Assembly: GCA_024227155.1 (NCBI GenBank)
Contig: JAAELB010000339.1
Coordinates: 1-64,000 of the forward strand
Direction of reading: 5' to 3'
Origin: Desulfobulbaceae bacterium
GTDB lineage: Bacteria; Desulfobacterota; Desulfobulbia; Desulfobulbales; Desulfocapsaceae
Length of the DNA stretch: 64,000 nucleotides
Made by a program: the position numbers and the translations under genes. Below the pieces are notes generated by a model. It did not search any database. It saw only the letters and a program-made list of their open reading frames with translations, and was not told where the DNA came from. Each line of letters opens with the position of its first letter. The stretch's first letter is position 1. Positions 54,192-60,884 of the stretch are shown one piece after another.

Positions 54192-54611
54192 ATGAAGAAA
54201 ATTCTGTTATTGTTGGTTCTCGGTGTGTTCCTGCTTTCCGGTGCTTTGCTTTCGGCCAGTGGGGATGTTGCAGTGGAAGAAGAGTACGATGAAGATACCT
54301 ACGGGCCAGAGGATCCTATTGTTTGGACAAAACCTGTGAAGTCTGTGGTGTTTGATCACAAAATTCACACCATGGGCGCCGAACTAGATTGTGATTCCTG
54401 TCACGATGATTTATTTGAAATGGAGGCAGGGGTGGCTGAAGAGAATGAGGACTTTACCATGGATACTCTCTATGAGGGTGGGTATTGTGGTGGCTGCCAT
54501 GATGGTTCCACAGCATTTGCTTCCAACACCCGTTGCACTGCTTGTCATATAGGAGTTCGGGGCCATGCACGTTTGCTTGGAGAAACTGCAGATGGTGGAA
54601 AATCGCATTAA
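54192..54611 (+). CDS. Triheme c-type cytochrome
   Basis: The 139-residue exported protein (signal ILLLLVLGVFLLSGALLSAS) has three CxxCH motifs: CDSCH, CGGCH and CTACH. These are preceded by VVFDHKIHTMGAELDCDSCH, the His pattern of class III/c7-type cytochromes. It starts after GTAGGAGAAGAAA. With the ferredoxin and NrfD protein it could form a quinone:cytochrome module like DsrJOP or the Geobacter Cbc complexes. The order and the c7-like sequence differ from DsrJ. A strong terminator closes the unit. Confidence 0.9.
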   Translation: MKKILLLLVLGVFLLSGALLSASGDVAVEEEYDEDTYGPEDPIVWTKPVKSVVFDHKIHTMGAELDCDSCHDDLFEMEAGVAEENEDFTMDTLYEGGYCGGCHDGSTAFASNTRCTACHIGVRGHARLLGETADGGKSH

Positions 54612-54651
54612 GAATTAATAAAGTTATTAAAAATAGGTAGTTGTAGGTAGT

Positions 54652-54682
54652 GGGGCTCACTGAAAGGTGAGCCCCATTTTTT
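54652..54682 (+). terminator. Rho-independent terminator after the cytochrome gene
   Basis: GGGGCTCAC pairs with GTGAGCCCC around TGAAAG, followed by ATTTTTTG. Confidence 0.92.
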
Positions 54683-54739
54683 GTTTGTGCTGAAAAACTG
54701 CATATTCAATCCTGGATTTCATTGTTTTCCCTGCCTTAG

Positions 54740-54754
54740 GGCGCAAAATGCGCC
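54740..54754. promoter_or_regulatory. GGCGCA-N3-TGCGCC dyad, site 1
   Basis: GGCGCAAAATGCGCC is a perfect 6-3-6 palindrome in an otherwise AT-rich intergenic region. The same word recurs at 54913, 54947, 57518 and 57545, always before an NrfD cassette. It is probably an operator. Confidence 0.55.
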
Positions 54755-54912
54755 ATCTCCTTTAGAGTATTCTTTAACACCTTGATAATTCGTAAAAAAT
54801 ATATCTCTTACGAATTTTTCAACCAATTCCATTTTCTCTATCTCTGTAATTCAAGTAATCAATAATTCCATAATTGCAATCAATACAGATAGTTACCAGT
54901 GTTGATGGTTAG

Positions 54913-54927
54913 GGCGTATTTTGCGTC
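54913..54927. promoter_or_regulatory. GGCGCA-N3-TGCGCC dyad, site 2 (degenerate)
   Basis: GGCGTATTTTGCGTC differs from the perfect dyad in one base per half. Its centre is 34 bases from that of site 3, so both lie nearly on one face of the helix. Confidence 0.5.
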
Positions 54928-54946
54928 TATCGTAAGATCGACATAG

Positions 54947-54961
54947 GGCGCATAATGCGCC
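54947..54961. promoter_or_regulatory. GGCGCA-N3-TGCGCC dyad, site 3
   Basis: GGCGCATAATGCGCC is a perfect palindrome about 120-135 bases upstream of the sigma-54 promoter at 55082. That is the distance expected of an enhancer site for a sigma-54 activator. Confidence 0.55.
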
Positions 54962-55081
54962 ATGTGGGGTAGGTGTTGTCGTTTCTTTCTCTGGTCCTGA
55001 TCTGATGCAGTGGCATGAAGATTTATATATAACAGGAAGTTAAGCCGTTATTTGTACTGTTGCTTTAAGTTAAGGAGTGGG

Positions 55082-55097
55082 TGGCATAGTTTTTGCT
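55082..55097 (+). promoter_or_regulatory. Sigma-54 promoter of the second NrfD cassette
   Basis: TGGCATAGTTTTTGCT has the -24 GG (55083-55084) and -12 GC (55095-55096) elements ten bases apart, the standard spacing. It lies 70 bases before the start of the 73-residue membrane protein. Confidence 0.75.
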
Positions 55098-55151
55098 ATA
55101 TAAGAGATAACTTAAGGATTTATGTCCGTATCATTATACAGGGAGGATGCC

Positions 55152-55373
55152 ATGGCAACCACTATACAAAAACACACAATTGAAAGACCAGTTGATCACA
55201 TCTTCAGTAATCTTTTGGGGCTTTATGAAAAGATGAGTGAATGGTTCTGGTTTGTACTCTGTTTTTTTCTTTTTGTAGTGCTGGGTCCTTTTAGCGCTCC
55301 TGTAGCCCTGATAGCGCTCTATCAGGTCAGCAAGGAAGTAGAGGGGCAGCATGAACCAGAGTCAATTGCGTAA
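55152..55373 (+). CDS. Small single-span membrane protein of the NrfD cassette
   Basis: The 73-residue protein starts at ATG 55152, after GGGAGGATGCC. It has a soluble N-terminus and one long hydrophobic stretch (WFWFVLCFFLFVVLGPFSAP, VALIALY) followed by a short acidic tail. No family is recognised. It is the first gene after the sigma-54 promoter and precedes NrfD copy 2 by 72 bases. This is the same place the 41-residue protein occupies before NrfD copy 3, which suggests a structural accessory role. Confidence 0.65.
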   Translation: MATTIQKHTIERPVDHIFSNLLGLYEKMSEWFWFVLCFFLFVVLGPFSAPVALIALYQVSKEVEGQHEPESIA

Positions 55374-55445
55374 TGTTTTATGATCGTGGGAATGTAAAAG
55401 TCGATAATCATTGATAACCGATGAGTCTGTAGGAGGAGTCAGAAG

Positions 55446-56624
55446 ATGGAAGGAAATATCACAATAACAAGTAGCCCGACAGCAGTAAAATTACCAAACA
55501 ACAGCCTTATGTGGCTGAGTCTTTTTATGATTATTCTTGGCGTTGGTGGTGCGGTTTATGCCCAATGGATTGGCCATCATCATGCTTTTGGTAATACCCG
55601 TGAGATGCCTTGGGGGATGCTTATCGGGGTTTACGCTTATTTTGCTATCATCTCTACAGGCTTATGTGTTTTGGCTGCCTTTAGCCATGCCTTTGGTGGT
55701 AACCAGATGGCACCTCTTGCAAATCGTATGGTTTGGCTTTCAATAATTATGCTACTCGGTGCATTCATGGTGATTGGCCTTGAGATAGAAAACCCGTGGC
55801 GGATGCCTCTTGGTGTTATTCTACACCCTAATGTTACCTCAAATATATGGTGGATGGGTACCTTGTACGGTCTTGCCATAGGTGTGATGCTGCTGGAGCT
55901 GTTTTTAATAGTAACCAAAAAGTTTTCTGCCGCCATTTTTCTTGGCGTCATCGGTGCAATAGCTGAGTCTTTTGCAAACTCAAATTTGGGTTCTGTCTTT
56001 GCTTCTCTTAATTCACGTCCATTTTGGTATGGCTCGCAGTTGCCTGTGTTTTTTCTGGCTTGTGCAGTTCTTTCTGGGGCCGCTGCAATTGTGCTCTTTA
56101 CCCACTATAGCCATATGCTGCAACAGCGTAAAATGAGTGAAAACACCTTTAAGGGGTTGCAGACAGGCGGCAAAATTATGGTGCTTATGACCTTTCTGGT
56201 CTCGCTAGCAACCGCCTGGAAGTTTGTCAACGCATACTGCGGAACCGATGAGATGATAATGGCAGCGGATTCGTTGGTCAGGGGGCCGCTTTCAACTAAT
56301 TTCTGGCTCTTTGAGATCGGTATAGGTTTGGCGTTGCCCTGTGTGATTCTGGTCGCAAGTCGCTTGCGCTCTATGCACGCAATGTCATCCGCTGCGCTTA
56401 TGGTGCTCGTCGGACAGTTTTTTTCACGATATAACTTGGTGGTTTCCGGTCAGATTGTACCAAGTGATCATGAGTTTGTCGGAGTGTCTCAGTATCTTTC
56501 ATATACGCCGACAACTGCAGAGTATCTCCTTGTTGTTGCAGGAATTGGAGTGGTGGGTTTTGGCTTTGTTCTTGGCGAAAGGTTTCTTGATGCGACTTTT
56601 AGTGATGAGAGCAATAATCACTGA
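55446..56624 (+). CDS. NrfD/PsrC-family membrane protein, copy 2
   Basis: The 392-residue protein starts after GTAGGAGGAGTCAGAAG. It aligns from end to end with copies 1 and 3, but only in the key parts: VYAQWIGHHHAFGNTREMPWG, IISTGLCVLAAFSHAFGG, IGLEIENPWRMPLGVILHPN, TSNIWWMGTLYG and FFSRYNLVVSGQIVPSDHEF. It is therefore an older paralogue. It lacks a neighbouring ferredoxin or cytochrome of its own and may share the partners encoded upstream. A MerR-type gene follows 79 bases later. Confidence 0.88.
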   Translation: MEGNITITSSPTAVKLPNNSLMWLSLFMIILGVGGAVYAQWIGHHHAFGNTREMPWGMLIGVYAYFAIISTGLCVLAAFSHAFGGNQMAPLANRMVWLSIIMLLGAFMVIGLEIENPWRMPLGVILHPNVTSNIWWMGTLYGLAIGVMLLELFLIVTKKFSAAIFLGVIGAIAESFANSNLGSVFASLNSRPFWYGSQLPVFFLACAVLSGAAAIVLFTHYSHMLQQRKMSENTFKGLQTGGKIMVLMTFLVSLATAWKFVNAYCGTDEMIMAADSLVRGPLSTNFWLFEIGIGLALPCVILVASRLRSMHAMSSAALMVLVGQFFSRYNLVVSGQIVPSDHEFVGVSQYLSYTPTTAEYLLVVAGIGVVGFGFVLGERFLDATFSDESNNH

Positions 56625-56703
56625 TTGGAAATTCGTTATATAGATTATACGTGGGACGGATACTGTTTACCGGCCCGCGTATTTCAATGCAGGAGAAATT
56701 TAA

Positions 56704-57063
56704 ATGAAAGAAAATAAAGCATTGTTTACAATTGGAATGGCAGCTGAAATGCTTGAGGTTCATCCGCGAACCCTGAGGAATTATGAAGACGCAGGGTTGA
56801 TCTCCCCCACCAGAAAAGGTACCTGGCGTTATTACACTCTCCGTGACGTGCAATGGATTGAGTGTCTCCGTGAGATGGTTCACGAGCATGGGGTAAGTCT
56901 TAATGCGGTAAAAAAATTGCTAAAGTTCACTCCCTGTTGGAATATAATAGACTGCCCCTTTGAGAAGCGTAAAAGATGTTCCGCGTTTTTTTCAAACACT
57001 CTGGTGCCGAAGAAGATTACCAGAATTGCCCCGTCACCCAAAAGAGAGGATATTGCGGCCTAG
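56704..57063 (+). CDS. MerR-type regulator with cysteine-rich tail, copy 1
   Basis: The 119-residue protein starts after GCAGGAGAAATTTAA. Residues 8-75 are a MerR winged helix (FTIGMAAEMLEVHPRTLRNY, EDAGLISPTRKGTWRYYTL). The usual long dimerisation helix is short and followed by CWNIIDCPFEKRKRC, a three-Cys cluster that could bind a metal or Fe-S cluster. It follows NrfD copy 2 directly and probably controls the cassette in response to redox or metal state. The TAG stop is part of an R1 left end. Confidence 0.82.
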   Translation: MKENKALFTIGMAAEMLEVHPRTLRNYEDAGLISPTRKGTWRYYTLRDVQWIECLREMVHEHGVSLNAVKKLLKFTPCWNIIDCPFEKRKRCSAFFSNTLVPKKITRIAPSPKREDIAA

Positions 57064-57099
57064 GAGCTTGTCCGGTTAGTACTTTAAGAAATTATTTTC

Positions 57100-57150
57100 G
57101 TGAAGGTACTTATTCAAGCATTTTAGAAAGTTCCGATCTATTCGGGTTAG
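57100..57150 (+). repeat. R2 element, left-end copy
   Basis: GTGAAGGTACTTATTCAAGC, then GTTCCGATCTATTCGGGTTAG. It follows an R1 left end directly, so two element families are nested or abutting here. Confidence 0.7.
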
Positions 57151-57285
57151 ATGCAGGATAAATCTATTTCCCGTTGGTTTGTAAAAAAGGATATTTAAGT
57201 TTTATTAGTGCCTTACTCCAGAAAAACTGTAATAAAAAACAAGAAACTCAGAAACTCCTCATGAAATCGTGAGCTTATTTTTACC

Positions 57286-57339
57286 GGCAAGGCACTTATC
57301 CAGCGATTCTAAAAAAGTTTCCGACTAGTCGGGTTAGTT
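57286..57339 (+). repeat. R2 element, left-end copy
   Basis: GGCAAGGCACTTATCCAGCG, then GTTTCCGACTAGTCGGGTTAG. Over more than 40 bases it is the same as the copy at 44031-44090. Confidence 0.7.
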
Positions 57340-57517
57340 TCTATTCTGTTCTCGTTTGTCGAAGTCACAACTTTTTGTTCGGTTGTCCTGCCTGAATTCC
57401 CTCTTTTCTGTACATTGATATCCCTCGACCTCTTCACCTGAATGTACGTTGATTCTCTGATTGTTTCCCTTCTGTAATTTTTTCTCTACTGTATCCGTAG
57501 TTGTGTTGGTTTGTGTG

Positions 57518-57532
57518 GGCGCAAAATGCGTC
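57518..57532. promoter_or_regulatory. GGCGCA-N3-TGCGCC dyad, site 4
   Basis: GGCGCAAAATGCGTC differs from site 1 in one base. It lies upstream of the third NrfD cassette. Confidence 0.5.
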
Positions 57533-57544
57533 TTTAGTAAATGG

Positions 57545-57559
57545 GGCAAAATTTGCGTC
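57545..57559. promoter_or_regulatory. GGCGCA-N3-TGCGCC dyad, site 5 (degenerate)
   Basis: GGCAAAATTTGCGTC keeps the outer GGC and TGCGTC. Its centre is 27 bases from that of site 4. Confidence 0.4.
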
Positions 57560-57785
57560 ATAAACTTGAGAAAAACTTACATAATAAATAACGTAGCTAG
57601 TTAGTAATTTAATGTGTGTAATATTAGCGACTAAAGGGTTTTTATGTGCCAGATGTACCCGGTGGTTGTTACTTTATTGGCATTTATGGGTTTAACATTA
57701 ACTTGACAATGGTAGTTGTTAAGTATAGTGGTGAGAGTAGTGATGAAGAAGGGATTGATTGGCTGGATGTATCCGGCAAACATTG

Positions 57786-57929
57786 ATGAGTCTGTTGATT
57801 TAATAGCATTTTTGTTCAATATCGAGGCAAATAAAAAATTTACCACAGGCATATAGTTGATAATCCGAGGATAAAATTTTTGGTTTAACGAAGAGATTGG
57901 GCGAAAAGGCATTAAATCAACGGGCTCAT
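57786..57929. repeat. R4 inverted-repeat element, copy 2 in inverse orientation
   Basis: The 144-bp element is the reverse complement of 53142-53286 with few differences, including the TIR pair ATGAGTCTGTTGATTTAAT and ATTAAATCAACGGGCTCAT. It ends 25 bases before the start of the 41-residue membrane protein gene. Confidence 0.85.
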
Positions 57930-57954
57930 TGATCGAGGCAAAAAAGGAGGGGCT

Positions 57955-58080
57955 ATGGAAACGGTTTATTTTTTAATAATTTGGATAGGGAGTGCTTTGG
58001 CACATACACTGTATGATCTCAAAGTCAAACCGCACTTTGATTCGTATAAACAAAATTCGGACAGTTGGCCATATGTTTAA
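57955..58080 (+). CDS. 41-residue single-span membrane protein before NrfD copy 3
   Basis: ATG 57955 follows a strong RBS (AAAAAGGAGGGGCT). The product METVYFLIIWIGSALAHTLY, then DLKVKPHFDSYKQ...WPYV, has one membrane span and a short hydrophilic tail. It ends 43 bases before the GTG start of NrfD copy 3. The RBS and position support a real gene; no family is recognised. It is functionally comparable in place to the 73-residue protein at 55152. Confidence 0.65.
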   Translation: METVYFLIIWIGSALAHTLYDLKVKPHFDSYKQNSDSWPYV

Positions 58081-58123
58081 CAACTGGCTGGAAATGTGAC
58101 TGTATTTTAAAATGAGGTGAATT

Positions 58124-59317
58124 GTGAACAATGTATTGGCAGGAATTCTCCCGGCGAGCGGCGGGCTTGAGGCAACAGAGTCAGGTAAGTACAATATTGC
58201 TATTGGACTGATGGCATTATTGACAGTGCTTGGGGTCGGAGCGGGCATCCATTCACTCTATGTGGGGCACGAACATACCTTTGGTGTTAGCAGGGGAGTG
58301 CCGTGGGGTGTCTTGATTGCTGCCTATGTATTTTTTGTTGTGACCTCCACAGGGCTCTGTATCGTATCCTCTGTTGGTCATGTTTTCGGTTTTAAAAACT
58401 TCAACCCTATTGCAAAACGAGCGGTTTTTATGTCCATTGCGACCATTATTGCCGGTTTTCTTGTTATTGCATTTGAAATAGAAAATTCATGGAGGATGCC
58501 GGTAGGGAACGTGATCGGTGCCAATCCAACCTCAAACATCTGGTGGATGGGGACTCTGTACGGGGCGTATCTTTTCTTTATGATGATCGAGTTTGTGATG
58601 CTGCAGAAAAATTTACATAAGGTCGCCACCGGATTTGGTCTTGCGGGACTTTTGACGGGCGTTGTAGCGCACTCTAATCTGGGAGCGGTTTTTGGTTTGC
58701 TCAATGGTCGTGAATTCTGGCATGGGCCCTATATGCCAATATATTTTATTACTTCAGCTGCGATGTCAGGTTGTGTTGCGATCATCTTCTTTACTTATCT
58801 TGCCTACAAAACAAATGGTTGGAAGATGAGTGACAGTATGAAAAAATCCATGGAAAGCGTCGCCAAAATGGGAGCGCTTATGATGGCTATTATTATCTTT
58901 TTTACCAGTTGGAAAATGATTACCGGTGTTACTGGTCAGCCCCCGGGAAAATTTGAGGCAATGCAGTCTCTTTTAACTGGACCCTATGCCCTGAATTTCT
59001 GGGGTGGAGAGGTTCTCCTTGGTATGATTATCCCATTTGCAATCATTCTCGGAGTGAAAGGGCGAAATATGAATGCTCTGTTTGTTGCGGCTCTGGCTGG
59101 AATGATAGGGATCTTTTTCATGCGCTATGATTTGGTTATAGTGGGGCAGCTTGTTCCTGCTTACCACGGAATGGGTCTTGTTGATTATCCAGATTTACTC
59201 ACATATGTTCCTTCACTACATGAAAATCTGGTAGTTGTAGGGGGGATTGCATTCTGCGGACTGATTTTTCTGATGGGTGAAAAGATGTTTCGCGGACATG
59301 TTTCGGAGAATCATTAA
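58124..59317 (+). CDS. NrfD/PsrC-family membrane protein, copy 3
   Basis: The 397-residue protein starts at GTG 58124 (after ATGAGGTGAATT), aligning exactly with the ATG of copy 1 (NNVLAGILPASGG against NNLLAGILPAEGG). Almost all residues agree with copy 1 along the whole chain, while third-codon positions differ widely. This indicates an older duplication under strong protein conservation or gene conversion from a related allele. It presumably handles quinone electrons; no ferredoxin gene is adjacent. A cysteine-rich MerR gene follows. Confidence 0.88.
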   Translation: MNNVLAGILPASGGLEATESGKYNIAIGLMALLTVLGVGAGIHSLYVGHEHTFGVSRGVPWGVLIAAYVFFVVTSTGLCIVSSVGHVFGFKNFNPIAKRAVFMSIATIIAGFLVIAFEIENSWRMPVGNVIGANPTSNIWWMGTLYGAYLFFMMIEFVMLQKNLHKVATGFGLAGLLTGVVAHSNLGAVFGLLNGREFWHGPYMPIYFITSAAMSGCVAIIFFTYLAYKTNGWKMSDSMKKSMESVAKMGALMMAIIIFFTSWKMITGVTGQPPGKFEAMQSLLTGPYALNFWGGEVLLGMIIPFAIILGVKGRNMNALFVAALAGMIGIFFMRYDLVIVGQLVPAYHGMGLVDYPDLLTYVPSLHENLVVVGGIAFCGLIFLMGEKMFRGHVSENH

Positions 59318-59403
59318 TCTATGGTTTATTCCATTTTTTCTCACTCGTTGTGTAATGAAAATCGAGGATGTTGTCCACTGGTAAATGTTTGAGGAGATTA
59401 CAC

Positions 59404-59859
59404 ATGGTGAGAAAAAAACAAATTGAGCCTCTAAAAAAAGATTTGTCTATTTATCCCATCGGAGTTGCGGCAAAACTATTAGGGGTTCATCCTCGCACTC
59501 TCAGGATTTATGAGGACGAGGGACTGATAAAACCGGAAAGAGCTGGCAATAGAAGGCTCTACTCTACAAATGATATAACCTGGGTTGGCTGCCTGAGAAA
59601 ACTCATCCATGACGATGGGATTTCGATCCCGGGCATAAGGAAACTTCTTCGATACGCAACGTGCTATGAAATTTCTGATTGCCCTAGAGATGTACACTGT
59701 AATTGCGATGCTGTTGTTGATCGTGCAATCCCTCGAAGTTTGAGAGTTGCAGGCGACCTGGCAGAGGAAAAAAAGGCAAAAGAGCGGGATGTAGCAGCGA
59801 AGAAAGAGCATCAAGATATAGACGAACGTGAAAATGGCAGCAACCGGAAGGTGCGTTGA
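59404..59859 (+). CDS. MerR-type regulator with cysteine-rich tail, copy 2
   Basis: The 151-residue protein starts at ATG 59404, after GAGGAGATTACAC; an in-frame start at 59368 lacks an RBS. The winged helix (YPIGVAAKLLGVHPRTLRIY, EDEGLIKPERAGNRRLYST) is like that of copy 1. It is followed by CYEISDCPRDVHCNC, a four-Cys cluster with the same spacing at its beginning (C-x5-C-P). A charged, lysine/glutamate-rich tail of 45 residues is extra. It ends the cassette before a bidirectional terminator. Confidence 0.85.
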   Translation: MVRKKQIEPLKKDLSIYPIGVAAKLLGVHPRTLRIYEDEGLIKPERAGNRRLYSTNDITWVGCLRKLIHDDGISIPGIRKLLRYATCYEISDCPRDVHCNCDAVVDRAIPRSLRVAGDLAEEKKAKERDVAAKKEHQDIDERENGSNRKVR

Positions 59860-59913
59860 TCGGCGCTTGCAGCCTTTCTACTACTGATATAAGAAGGAAA
59901 AATTGCTGAATAT

Positions 59914-59948
59914 AAAAGGGTTTGTCACCACAGGTGACAAACCCTTTT
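59914..59948. terminator. Bidirectional terminator
   Basis: AAAAGGGTTTGTCAC pairs perfectly with GTGACAAACCCTTTT around CACAG. It lies between the convergent MerR (plus) and YhhQ-type (minus) genes. Confidence 0.92.
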
Positions 59949-59976
59949 GTTGTTTTTCCCGCCGGTAAAGAGATCT

Positions 59977-60690
59977 CTATTCGTCTACAGGGATATGAGA
60001 GTTTTTGAACATAAAACGTGCGAGATAGAGAAATGGGGTGTCTATCGCCGCGACGATCCACTTGAGCAGGTAGGTGGTTATTAAAATCTGGATGAATTCT
60101 TCGTTTGCTAATAAGCCCCAAAAAGCTATGAAGGTAAAGATTACTGAATCTAGCAATTGACTGACCATGGTGGAGGCGTTGTTTCTCAGCCAGATAAATT
60201 TGTCGCCAGGCAGGAGGTTTTTCCAGAAATTATAGGCCCAGACATCGTGCAGTTGGGAAATTCCATAGGCCACCAGCGAGGCAAAAGCTATGCGGGGGAG
60301 AATTGCAAAAATGTTGGTCAAGCTTTCCTGGATAAAATCAAATTCATTCGGTTTGAAAAGCAAGGCTATATTCATAATTATCACAGTTGCTGTAAGGGAG
60401 AAAAAACCTATGAAAACAGCTTTGCGGGCGTCTTTTTTGCTGTAGTTTTCTGAAAGGATGTCGGTTGCTAGAAAAGACGACGCGTAAGTAATATTGCCAA
60501 GGGTGACCCCTATGGAGAGAAGGTCAACCATTTTCAGGACCTGGATGTTGGCAAGAATTGTTGAGATGGGAATCCAGATATACAGCCCGGTTTTACCAAA
60601 AAAACGATATGCCAAAATTATTGAGGCAAAGTTTGCAAGTAATAGTAAGAGCCAGAGAGATTCATTGGAAAAGTGTGGTAGTGTCAGCAT
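59977..60690 (-). CDS. yhhQ: Queuosine-precursor transporter (YhhQ/VUT family)
   Basis: The 237-residue membrane protein has about six spans and the family motifs NITYASSFLATDILSENYSK, KDARKAVFIGF, LVAYGISQLHDVWAYNFWK, and NNASTMVSQLLDSVIFTFIA. It starts after TTAAGGGGCAAAA. VUT proteins import queuosine precursors (preQ0/preQ1 or queuine). A potentially structured leader lies 50-150 bases upstream on the same strand. It does not look like the common preQ1-I aptamer. Confidence 0.92.
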   Translation of the reverse strand: MLTLPHFSNESLWLLLLLANFASIILAYRFFGKTGLYIWIPISTILANIQVLKMVDLLSIGVTLGNITYASSFLATDILSENYSKKDARKAVFIGFFSLTATVIIMNIALLFKPNEFDFIQESLTNIFAILPRIAFASLVAYGISQLHDVWAYNFWKNLLPGDKFIWLRNNASTMVSQLLDSVIFTFIAFWGLLANEEFIQILITTYLLKWIVAAIDTPFLYLARFMFKNSHIPVDE

Positions 60691-60742
60691 TTTTGCCCCT
60701 TAAAGAACTGTTCCCTGAAAAACCAGGTTTAAAATCAAGTGG

Positions 60743-60837
60743 GTTGAACGCATGGGGAGGCTGACGCTTACTAAACCAATACTGTATGGAACTCGGTTTT
60801 GATAAGGCGGGTAGCCGTGACCGCCGTGGGGTTCAAC
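60743..60837. other. Inverted-repeat-bounded structured element upstream of the YhhQ-type gene
   Basis: GTTGAAC (60743-60749) and GTTCAAC (60831-60837) could form an outer stem. They enclose AAACC...GGTTT (60773-60799) and GGCGG...CCGCC (60806-60825), a multi-branch layout. It could be a leader RNA of the transporter gene (minus strand) or another short repeat. No known riboswitch class was recognised. Confidence 0.35.
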
Positions 60838-60884
60838 TTTAAAAATTGTGCGACACCTTAGCAGATGTTTGGCAAGGAGGCAAG

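Larger units (their letters stand above)
57064..57785. other. Repeat-rich intergenic region between the second and third NrfD cassettes
   Basis: It contains an R1 left-end fragment (CTAGGAGCTTGTCCG at 57060), two R2 left-end copies, two GGCGCA-type dyads and a possible promoter, TTGACA (57703-57708), 15 bp, TATAGT (57724-57729). That promoter lies inside the imperfect dyad CTTGACAA-N6-TTGTTAAG. No protein-coding gene is seen. Confidence 0.5.

Noticed and set aside
51941-54611. dsrMKJOP operon
   Set aside because: NrfD, Tat ferredoxin and triheme cytochrome resemble DsrP, O and J by type, but DsrM and DsrK are absent, the order differs and the cytochrome is c7-like.
57060-57340. CRISPR array
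   Set aside because: The repeated words are dispersed R1/R2 element ends of different length without regular spacers; no cas gene is present.
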